Origin: JBKPCD01 sp046727175
GTDB taxonomy: Bacteria > Acidobacteriota > Vicinamibacteria > Vicinamibacterales > 2-12-FULL-66-21
Length of the DNA: 13,522 nucleotides
Assembly (NCBI GenBank): GCA_046727175.1
Contig: JBKPCD010000292.1
Coordinates: forward strand, 1-13,522
Direction of reading: 5' to 3'
The notes beneath the pieces are model-generated. The model had not been told where the DNA came from, ran no database searches, and saw only the letters and a program-made list of their open reading frames with translations. The translations under genes were made by a program, and so were the position numbers. Shown piece by piece: positions 6,598-13,522 of this stretch. Positions within the stretch are counted from its first letter, which is position 1; each line of letters begins with the position of its first letter.

Positions 6598-8199
6598 TTA
6601 TTTCTCGACGTCCTGTCCGAGCGCAATGCGGGCGAGCTTGCTGCGCGAGGGTTCACGAACCCGATTGACACCATCGAAGAGTGTTCTGGCAAACCAGCAG
6701 TGGTCTTCCGCGCTCGAGTGCTCGTAGCTCTCGGTAACCCGGCGATATCGCGCCTGGTTCTCGGGTGAGAGACCTTCGAAGAGCTGGTTGAAGGCAGCAG
6801 TTGCGTCAGCTTGTGAAACGGGAAAGGCCTGCAAGTGCGTCGGGTCGAGTGCCGCGAGCAGCGGCTTCTCCTGAGACGTGCACCACGTCTCGAGCAGAGC
6901 GGGGTTGCGCCGTCCGAGCTCGTTGAGAATCTTGTCCAGAGCCACCTGTTCGATCGTTCCGTCCGCGATCGCCCGGCACGCCGCAGGAGGCGCATGGGCC
7001 AGGAGTTGCGCGACGATATCAGCCCGCGTCAGAGCCGCGTCATCGGGGATGTACCGCAAACCGCTTTGAATGCGTGCCTGCATCCAGCCAGTTAGCGCCT
7101 TATCTCGATTCCGGGCACGTTCGCGAGCTTCGGTTGGCAGCTGATTCAGGAGACGGTTGCCGCAAATCATGATTTCACGTTCCAGGGGATTCGACCGGCG
7201 CATCCCCACCGCCACGGCGACCACGAACAGGCAGAACGTGATCCACACCGCAGCGATAACCGCATCGCCGAAACCGGGAGCCAGAGGTCGCCAGGATCCC
7301 GTGATTCGCGTCGTCAACGGTTGAAATGCCGATCGGAACACCGGTACGAGAGGAGACAACAGCGGCCGATTGAGGAACCGTGGCTTGACGAGCGCCCGGA
7401 ACTCGGGCCGACCGTCGTTGAAGTACGCGATTCCCGAAATCCGGCTTCGGTACGGCGTCCGCATGCGGCGGCTCACGACGACGGTGCTCAACCCACGGTC
7501 TTGCAGCTTCCGATTCAGCCAAGAAAGAGAGTCCCGATCTTTCGAAATGAGGAAAACAACTCGATCGAGCGGAACCACGCTCAGGCTTTGCTCGATCTCC
7601 CAGGCAAGGCCCTCGGTCGGTTTCGAAGGGACGTAAATGACGACCAGACTGGCACCCGCGAACCAGGAGAGGATCTGCTCCTGCCATTCCGCATCGCCCG
7701 CATACACTCGGCGAGCGCCCAGTCGCGGCAGTCGTTCGCCAGGTCGTCCGATCGCGACGACCGGACCGATCTCGCGAAGGGCTTCGACGAGCTGTTCTTC
7801 TTCGGTGTGGAAGGACACGACGCGACCGATCGCGAGCGGCCGTCGGGCAAGCCGCTTATCGACGTGGAACGAACGTAGATAGATGACCGGCGCGCGCGGA
7901 TCGGCCGCTTGCCTGGCGACGTTGACGTGGACGCGGATCCGTTTGCTGGCAGCGAGGCAGAGCCCGCCGAGGGCGCCCCACATCACGGGACCGAACAGAT
8001 TCGCGAAGGCCTGTCCGAGCTGGCGTGGAAAGCTCTCCAACTGCAGCGTCACGGGACCGTAAAAGAGAATTCCCCCAACGAACGGCAGCAGTCGCCACAA
8101 GCCCATCGCGAAAGTGCCGACGGCGAGGAAGATGAAGACGGCCGCGATGCACTGCAGCACCCACATCGCGGCCACCAGGAAAGGCGAGCGACCTCTCAT
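6598..8199 (-). CDS. Membrane protein of unknown function with a TIR-like cytosolic domain
   Basis: I do not recognise a named family for this 533-residue protein. Hydrophobic helices are visible at about residues 8-33, 38-50 (weaker), 66-85 and 312-332. Between helices three and four lies a soluble domain with ordered motifs: VIYLRSF (105-111), EEEQLVEALREIGPVVAIGR (133-152), PGERLPRLGARRVY (153-166), EWQEQI (171-176), SLVVIYV (184-190) and GLAWEIEQ (197-204). The pattern of a strand with a Ser/Phe end, an alternating helix-strand order, and a W-x-E motif after a hydrophobic strand resembles TIR domains, where such a Glu is catalytic for NAD cleavage. That comparison is my inference. The C-terminal 200 residues look helical and unassigned. 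The ATG lies six bases after the kinase stop codon with no clear ribosome binding site, which points to translational coupling and a shared transcript. The 3' end converges on the fucosidase gene. Confidence 0.8.
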   Translation of the reverse strand: MRGRSPFLVAAMWVLQCIAAVFIFLAVGTFAMGLWRLLPFVGGILFYGPVTLQLESFPRQLGQAFANLFGPVMWGALGGLCLAASKRIRVHVNVARQAADPRAPVIYLRSFHVDKRLARRPLAIGRVVSFHTEEEQLVEALREIGPVVAIGRPGERLPRLGARRVYAGDAEWQEQILSWFAGASLVVIYVPSKPTEGLAWEIEQSLSVVPLDRVVFLISKDRDSLSWLNRKLQDRGLSTVVVSRRMRTPYRSRISGIAYFNDGRPEFRALVKPRFLNRPLLSPLVPVFRSAFQPLTTRITGSWRPLAPGFGDAVIAAVWITFCLFVVAVAVGMRRSNPLEREIMICGNRLLNQLPTEARERARNRDKALTGWMQARIQSGLRYIPDDAALTRADIVAQLLAHAPPAACRAIADGTIEQVALDKILNELGRRNPALLETWCTSQEKPLLAALDPTHLQAFPVSQADATAAFNQLFEGLSPENQARYRRVTESYEHSSAEDHCWFARTLFDGVNRVREPSRSKLARIALGQDVEK

Positions 8200-8205
8200 A
8201 CTCGG

Positions 8206-11200
8206 TCAATGTGGTTGCCCGATGCCCTCTCCAGCGCTGAGACGCGCGTACTCCGCCTTGGCTTCGCGCAGAATCGGGATATCGGGGTCAGCGTCCTTCC
8301 ACAATCTAAGGAAAGCTTCGTACGCTTTCCGCGCTTTGACCTGATCGCCGCTCAGCACGTACGCGCGTGCTTGTTGCACGTACGCGAGCGGATACAGCGG
8401 GGAGATCGGCTCGACGCCACGGCGATCGAGAATTCGTTGAAAGGCATCTGCCGCCTTCGCGCCCTCACCCGCATGCAAGTAGATCAGACCGCGGACGTAG
8501 GCTGGACGGAACGACTGGCGTGCCGACAGTTCTCGCGCGCTGGGATCTGGCAGCCGGTTAATCACGGAACGATCGCCACCCTCGATGGCGCGCAGGACGC
8601 GCACGAGTGATTCTAATAGGCCTGGTGGTCCTCGGTTGGCGGATTGCCGACTGCTGAAGAGCGCATCGGCTTGGCGGTTGTCGCGCGCCAGCACGGCGGC
8701 GGTACTCAGGAGCGGAATCACAGACGGCGGCGGTGACTCGGCAGCAATCGACTTAACGATACTGCGGGCGCGCTCGAGGTTTCCTTGCGCAGCGTCGTAT
8801 ACCGCCCCGCGAGCGCGAATCGGCAGAAGGCTTTCCCTCAAGCGATCGGCCGCGAGCTGCTCGGCACGTCGTCGCAACTCGCGCGAGCGCCGCATCTGTC
8901 CGTCGAATGCGGCTGCATCTGACTCGAATTCCTTGAAGAGCGATTCTTCAGGCTGTCCACTGGCCCACTCTCGCACCCGCGCGATCGTGCGGTCGTCTCG
9001 ATCGTAGAATGCCGCACGAAATAGCACGATGTAGACGAACGGAGATTCGAGGTGCCGTGCAATCGCCTGTTCGAGCGTCTGTCTGGCTTCGGTAGCCTTC
9101 CCAAGGCACAAATCGGCTTGCGCAACAAAGCCGTAGGATTGGGCGTGTGTGCCCCGGTCGAGTCGGAACGCCGCTGCTGCATTCTCGACCGCCTTGTCGC
9201 ACATGAGCCTTCCGACGTAGGCGTCGGACAGACCGGCGTACGGCCTCGCATCTCGCGGGTAGGTGCGCTTCCAGAGCTCGTAGACGTTGGCAAAGCAGTC
9301 CGGATCGCCAGTTACACCGCAGTGCTGGCCCTCGATATAAAGACGCTCGCGCTCACTTACGCGGTCGCGACGTGCGTAGGCTGCTTCGGCGTTCCGGCTC
9401 CCCTCCGCTGCCTGCCCCAGATTCCAGTAAATGGCCGAGAGGCGCCCATAGGCCAGTGCAAAATCCGGATCGAGCTCGATCGCTCGCTTGTAAAAAGGCA
9501 CGACACCCAACTCGGTGGCCCGTGCGCGGATGTCCTCCCCGGCGCTGAACGCCTTCAGCGCCTCGAGTGAACTCGTCGTCGCCTGTTCGAGCGGTACATC
9601 GAATCGCTGAATCAGCGGAAGTGATTCGCCGAGATTTCGACGCATTCTCGATGCGGCGTCACCAAGCGTCAGCAGCACTTGATCCCGGCTCGTGGCCTCG
9701 GCCTGTTCGCTGGTAATCTTCTTGCCGGACGGGCAGTTCACCGTGTCGAGTCCGATTGCGTAGTGACTGCCAACGGGGGCGATACTGCCCTCAATCAACG
9801 CCTTGGCGCCGAGCCGCTGGCATGCCTCGCGCGCGATGTCACCCACGACGCGCTCGTCAGCCGGCTTCGTCATCAGCCGCAGGGTGTCACGTACCTCCTC
9901 CCTCGACACAACGCTCAGAAACGGCGACTGTTCGAGGCTGATCGACAATGCCTGCTTCAGCGCGCCGTCGAACACGTTGTCGCCGGTCGTGTTGACGAAA
10001 TCGGCAACAAGAAGCGTATCGCGATCGGTCAGCGCAAGCGTACGCCTCCCATTGAAAAGCATGAGGCTTACGGCACCCGCGAGCACGAGCGCCGCGGCAC
10101 CAGCAATCAGCAGGCGCGTTCGCCACCGCGGAGGGCGGCCGACGACCGGTGGTGATTCGTCGCGCGCGATCAGCGACGGATCTGTACCGAGTTGCAGCGT
10201 TTCCAGCGCGACACGCACCTCCCCCGCGTCTTGATACCGTTGCGCCGGATCGCGGGCGAGACACCTGCCGATCACCGCACGTAGCGGCATCGGCAGCTTC
10301 GCCGAGAGCGGCGAAGGCGTGCCGTCCAGGATCGCGGCCGTCAGCTCGAAGGGACTCGAGCCCTCGAACGGCAATCTGCCAGACGCGATCTCGTACAGCA
10401 GCACGCCGAGCGCCCAGACATCACTCCGTTTGTCCGCCGCGCTGCCGCGCAGCAGCTCCGGCGCGAGATACGCGAGCGTGCCGGCCAGCGGACCCGCGCT
10501 GGCCTCCGCGGCGCGCGACCGGGTCAACGTCTCCATCTCGGCGGCCGGAATCCGGGCCGCTAGCCCGAAATCGAGCACCTTGGCCTGGCTCTCGGCCGAA
10601 ATCATCACGTTCGCGCTCTTCAGATCGCGGTGGATGATCCCGTGGCGATGCGCGTGTTCAACAGCCTCAGCGACCTGAATGCCGTAGCGAACCAGCAGCT
10701 CCGACGGCAGCCCGTCGCTTGGAATGACGTCGCGCAACGGTCGGCCATCGAGGTATTCCATCGCGATGAATGGAATGCCGTCGTGGTCGCCGACCTCGTA
10801 GATCGTGCAGATCCGGGGATGATTCAACGCCGACGCGGCGCGCGCTTCGCGCAGGATTGATTCGCGAGCGTCTGGTGCGCTCCACGCGAGTGTTTTGATC
10901 GCGACCGGACGCTGGAGCGTGGTGTCGAGGGCGCGATATACAACCCCGATTCCGCCCGCTGCTATGCGGCCTTCGATCTCGTACGAACCGAGCCGAGTCC
11001 CGAGGTCGAATGCCGCGGCGGCGCCCTTCGCGTTCACGGCGTCCGATCCAAGCGGCTGCGCCTGGCGCACCGCAGGGCCGCGTCGCGCGTCGTCGTCTGC
11101 TACAGCCTGCAGCGCCGCTGGCAGCACATCGCCCGCGATCCGCTCGAGCAGGTTCGGCGTTCGATCGTGTGCGGCCAGCAACGATCGGAGCTCCGAGCGA

Positions 11201-11310
11201 ACCGCAGGATCGTCGGTGCAGACCTCGATGAAATGAGCGCGCGCCTCTGGCGGCAATTCGACCGCCTGCTCGAACAGCTCACTGAGGCGATCCTGACCCC
11301 GGTTGTCCAT
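8206..11310 (-). CDS. Membrane-anchored serine/threonine protein kinase with FlgO-like and TPR C-terminal region
   Basis: This is a complete 1034-residue PknB-type kinase. Residues 1-60 are the short helical head common in acidobacterial kinases (ELFEQAVELPPEARAHFI). The kinase domain spans about 110-375: glycine loop IAAGGIGVVY (116-125, with Ala in place of the usual first Gly), VAIK (Lys139), HRDLKSANV (catalytic Asp229), DFG (247-249), APE (283-285) and SDVWALGVLLYE. One membrane helix follows at about 399-419. The outer region starts with LLVADFVNTTGDNVFDGALK, resembling the FlgO-like domain often found in such kinases, then TPR-like helices (for example FALAYGRLSAIYWNLGQ) to the C-terminus. 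It would sense something outside the membrane and phosphorylate cytosolic partners; the signal is unknown. The start is supported by GGGGA about six bases upstream. Its neighbour downstream starts six bases after the stop. The kinase upstream is a paralogue. Confidence 0.95.
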   Translation of the reverse strand: MDNRGQDRLSELFEQAVELPPEARAHFIEVCTDDPAVRSELRSLLAAHDRTPNLLERIAGDVLPAALQAVADDDARRGPAVRQAQPLGSDAVNAKGAAAAFDLGTRLGSYEIEGRIAAGGIGVVYRALDTTLQRPVAIKTLAWSAPDARESILREARAASALNHPRICTIYEVGDHDGIPFIAMEYLDGRPLRDVIPSDGLPSELLVRYGIQVAEAVEHAHRHGIIHRDLKSANVMISAESQAKVLDFGLAARIPAAEMETLTRSRAAEASAGPLAGTLAYLAPELLRGSAADKRSDVWALGVLLYEIASGRLPFEGSSPFELTAAILDGTPSPLSAKLPMPLRAVIGRCLARDPAQRYQDAGEVRVALETLQLGTDPSLIARDESPPVVGRPPRWRTRLLIAGAAALVLAGAVSLMLFNGRRTLALTDRDTLLVADFVNTTGDNVFDGALKQALSISLEQSPFLSVVSREEVRDTLRLMTKPADERVVGDIAREACQRLGAKALIEGSIAPVGSHYAIGLDTVNCPSGKKITSEQAEATSRDQVLLTLGDAASRMRRNLGESLPLIQRFDVPLEQATTSSLEALKAFSAGEDIRARATELGVVPFYKRAIELDPDFALAYGRLSAIYWNLGQAAEGSRNAEAAYARRDRVSERERLYIEGQHCGVTGDPDCFANVYELWKRTYPRDARPYAGLSDAYVGRLMCDKAVENAAAAFRLDRGTHAQSYGFVAQADLCLGKATEARQTLEQAIARHLESPFVYIVLFRAAFYDRDDRTIARVREWASGQPEESLFKEFESDAAAFDGQMRRSRELRRRAEQLAADRLRESLLPIRARGAVYDAAQGNLERARSIVKSIAAESPPPSVIPLLSTAAVLARDNRQADALFSSRQSANRGPPGLLESLVRVLRAIEGGDRSVINRLPDPSARELSARQSFRPAYVRGLIYLHAGEGAKAADAFQRILDRRGVEPISPLYPLAYVQQARAYVLSGDQVKARKAYEAFLRLWKDADPDIPILREAKAEYARLSAGEGIGQPH

Positions 11311-11451
11311 AGGTTCCCCATCACGAGTGCCGCTACCGGGACGATCTACGAGACTGGTCTCCCCTGTTCTCCCTTTCTCCTGTCGATCGCGCTGTGGCTT
11401 GGTGCCGATTTACTGCCCGTTCCATGTTTTTGCATGATCTAGTCTGAACAG
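11311..11451. other. 141-bp spacer between the two kinase genes
   Basis: No ORF of note. The minus strand holds a purine-rich run (about 11361-11382, GGAG-like elements) that resembles ribosome binding sites but is followed by no start codon in phase with a gene. GAGACTGGTCTC (11350-11361) is a near-palindrome with five-base arms. No stem plus T-tract terminator for the upstream kinase is evident, and no good promoter for the downstream kinase, so the genes may be co-transcribed. Confidence 0.5.
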
Positions 11452-13522
11452 TCAGCGCATGTCCTCAACTTCGTACAGTGATGAGAGCCTCCGCCCATAG
11501 ATGTATGCGTAGGACCGTAAGTCTGGGCTAAGTGCGAATCTCCGAGTGACGTAAACGCCAGCCGGATCTGAAGGACCGGCCGCTTTTAGGAATTCACGCC
11601 TCCCGCTAGCAATATCAATCTTCCAGACCTTCAACAGCACCGGAGATTCCATTGTGTAGACGAAGAGGTATTTCGCGTCATTCGAAAAGCGGATGGGAAA
11701 ATCCGTGCCCTCAACGCCACGAACCGGCAGTGGCTGACCACCGTCAACAGGCAAAAGCTTTACGGACCGGTCAGGGTAGCGCGTAACCAAGAACTTCCCA
11801 TCTGGCGTGAGGGGCCCCCCGATTGCGCGCGGCGGCGTCAACGGCTTCACATGGCCCTCCAGGTCAGCCAGATAGGTGCGCCACACGCCGTTTTCCTTTC
11901 CGGTGAACGCGATTCGCGTGCTGTCCGGAAACCACTCACCCTGCCCGAGTTCAACAGGCGGACCAGTCAGCTGGCGCGGCTCTCCCGGACCCAGCGGATG
12001 CAGCCAAAGTTGCGGGCGCTCGGAGAGTTGGGGGTGCTCGGTAGGACGCACGGCCAACACCCACTTGCCGTCGGGCGAGATTTGCCCGCCCGTGCCCTTC
12101 GCCAGGCGAACTGCAGGCTCGCCGGTCAACTTGCGCAAGAAGACAGCATATTCTCCGCCCGTGGCGACACTAGTTTCGGAGAACGCGATCGATTTGCCGT
12201 CAGGCGAGAAGACTGGGCCATCGGGCCATTCAAGCCAGGAAAAATCGCGCTCGTTCGGGTGGTCGGGAGTTGAGACCATGAGCCCGTGGCGCGCCCTGGC
12301 ATCAAGAATCAATGCACGCCCCCTGGGAAGGACGGATTGGATCCAGATGGTTCCCGGCACCGAAGCCAGCATTCGCTGCTTGCCATTCACAGAGACAGCA
12401 TAAAGGGCAGATTGATTAGGAGTATCGCCGGCAGTGAACCAGATCTCCTTGCCCGAGGGCTCCCACGCCACCGAGACCCAACCCAGCCACTTCCGCGTAA
12501 GGACCTGTGCATGACCGAACAGGTCTAGAACTTCAACGAAGCCCGCGCTGTCGCCAATCTCTGGGTGTTCCACCAACGCGATGCGCTCGCCGTCCGGGCT
12601 GAACCGGACAGAATCAAAATACCCTGACGTTTCACGAACGACCTTGCCGACGGGGTATTCAAGGCGAAATCCGCCGCCCATACGGTGCGAGACTGCAAGG
12701 TCATCTTTTGCCGGAGACCAATCGGCGCTCAAAATGTCTTCCAGAATCTGGCGAGGCGCGCCGGCACCGAGCGGCGCGATGGCGAGCGTCGCAGCAGTAC
12801 CATTGGGATCTCCCAATCCCTGGAGAAAGGCGATTTCGCCTTTACGTGAAACGCCGAGCACACGCGATGCCGAAATGCCGAGCGGCCTTACCCCGGTCGG
12901 GCTGTCAACGCGCAACGAATAGAGTTCGCTGGGATTGCCTTCCCAGCTCGCCGCGAATACGACCGTATCTCCGCCAGGAGCGTACGCTGCCGATTCAATG
13001 AAGCCCTGCTGGAACGTGAGTTGATGAAAAACGGGCGGCGCCTGGCTTGGGCGAATCGAACCGGCCCAGTACGCGGCCGCGACCAGCACGACGAGCGCAA
13101 TCGCCAACAAGCCCAGCCAGCGCGATTTTGTCTCAGAAGCCGCGCCTGCAAGCAGCTCCGCAACAATCCCAGCTATCGGCAGCCGCCGGCGCCGCCACGG
13201 CTCGTGACCCGCGATCGTTTGTGACTCGTCGCGCACAGGCAACGATGGATCGGTCCAGAGCTGCAGGGTTTCGAGGGCGACCCGCACTTCGCCCGCGTGT
13301 TGATATCGTTGCGCCGGATCGCGGGTGAGACATTTGCCGATCACCGCACGCAGCGGCATCGAGATCCTTGGCGGCAGCGGCGGCAGCGATTCCCCCAAAA
13401 TCGCGGCGGTCAGTTCGAAGGGTGTCGCACCCTGGAACGGCAACCGCCCGGCCGCCATCTCGTAGAACAGCACGCCGAGTGCCCACACGTCGCTGCGTTT
13501 GTCCGCAACGCCACCGCGTAGG
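11452..13522 (-). CDS. Serine/threonine protein kinase with PD40 beta-propeller, 5' part missing at window edge
   Basis: The frame is open to the right edge and gives 689 residues of the C-terminal part, beginning LRGGVADKRSDVWALGVLFYE inside the kinase C-lobe (written here as LRGGVADKRSDV then WALGVLFYE). The GTG at 13488 is not a start; it is the Val of SDVWALG. The C-lobe ends near residue 90 (RDPAQRY, EVRVALETLQ). A membrane helix lies at about 134-154 (WLGLLAIALVVLVAAAYW). The outer part is a TolB/PD40-type beta-propeller with repeated blade motifs: FSPDGERIALV, FSPDGKSIAFSE, ISPDGKWVLAV, FPDSTRIAFTG, TPDGKFLVTRY, FSNDAKYLFVY and LSPDLRSYAYI. Catalytic Lys, HRD and DFG lie outside the window. 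C-lobe DNA is closely similar to that of the neighbouring kinase, while the outer domains are unrelated. The propeller probably binds a ligand or protein outside the membrane; its identity is unknown. Confidence 0.93.
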   Translation of the reverse strand, partial: LRGGVADKRSDVWALGVLFYEMAAGRLPFQGATPFELTAAILGESLPPLPPRISMPLRAVIGKCLTRDPAQRYQHAGEVRVALETLQLWTDPSLPVRDESQTIAGHEPWRRRRLPIAGIVAELLAGAASETKSRWLGLLAIALVVLVAAAYWAGSIRPSQAPPVFHQLTFQQGFIESAAYAPGGDTVVFAASWEGNPSELYSLRVDSPTGVRPLGISASRVLGVSRKGEIAFLQGLGDPNGTAATLAIAPLGAGAPRQILEDILSADWSPAKDDLAVSHRMGGGFRLEYPVGKVVRETSGYFDSVRFSPDGERIALVEHPEIGDSAGFVEVLDLFGHAQVLTRKWLGWVSVAWEPSGKEIWFTAGDTPNQSALYAVSVNGKQRMLASVPGTIWIQSVLPRGRALILDARARHGLMVSTPDHPNERDFSWLEWPDGPVFSPDGKSIAFSETSVATGGEYAVFLRKLTGEPAVRLAKGTGGQISPDGKWVLAVRPTEHPQLSERPQLWLHPLGPGEPRQLTGPPVELGQGEWFPDSTRIAFTGKENGVWRTYLADLEGHVKPLTPPRAIGGPLTPDGKFLVTRYPDRSVKLLPVDGGQPLPVRGVEGTDFPIRFSNDAKYLFVYTMESPVLLKVWKIDIASGRREFLKAAGPSDPAGVYVTRRFALSPDLRSYAYIYGRRLSSLYEVEDMR

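Noticed and set aside
11350..11361. GAGACTGGTCTC as an operator
   Set aside because: Five-base arms occur often by chance, there is only one copy, and no regulator nearby matches it.

Overview
The window reads as GC-rich chromosomal DNA. A LacI-controlled sugar locus on the left (about 1-6580) is followed by a minus-strand block of membrane signalling genes on the right (about 6600-13522). Three things suggest a soil-type Acidobacteriota, perhaps the Vicinamibacter lineage: an Oar-like TonB receptor with an N-terminal carboxypeptidase-regulatory domain, serine/threonine kinases that carry TPR or PD40 propeller domains behind one membrane helix, and intergenic spacers built of short GAATC-type units. 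This placement is inferred from family style; no rRNA or marker gene is present.

Left block. The minus strand carries the first 42 codons of galT (galactose-1-phosphate uridylyltransferase), cut by the window edge. Upstream of it lies a complete LacI/GalR regulator in the same direction. The roughly 195 bp between them form a long imperfect inverted repeat that runs from the regulator's stop codon to the galT start codon. Divergent from the regulator is a 1183-residue outer-membrane receptor. The spacer holds two identical 14-bp LacI-type half-palindromic sites, 22 bp apart centre to centre. One covers the regulator's ribosome binding site and the other lies between the -35 and -10 of a likely receptor promoter. 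Behind the receptor come a terminator-like hairpin and a secreted GH29 alpha-L-fucosidase whose ATG starts only four bases after the T-tract. Together the genes suggest sensing, uptake and trimming of a fucose- and galactose-containing glycan, with galactose entering the Leloir pathway.

Right block. Reading the minus strand from the right edge: a 5'-truncated serine/threonine kinase with a PD40 beta-propeller, a 141-bp spacer, a complete 1034-residue serine/threonine kinase with an FlgO-like and TPR region, and, six bases further on, a 533-residue multi-helix membrane protein of a family I cannot name. Its cytosolic domain has TIR-like sequence features. The two kinases share an ungapped DNA segment through the C-lobe and juxtamembrane region and then diverge completely, so they look like tandem paralogues with exchanged extracytoplasmic modules. 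The last gene converges on the fucosidase gene with a 17-bp gap.

I saw no tRNA, rRNA, CRISPR array, insertion sequence or phage gene.
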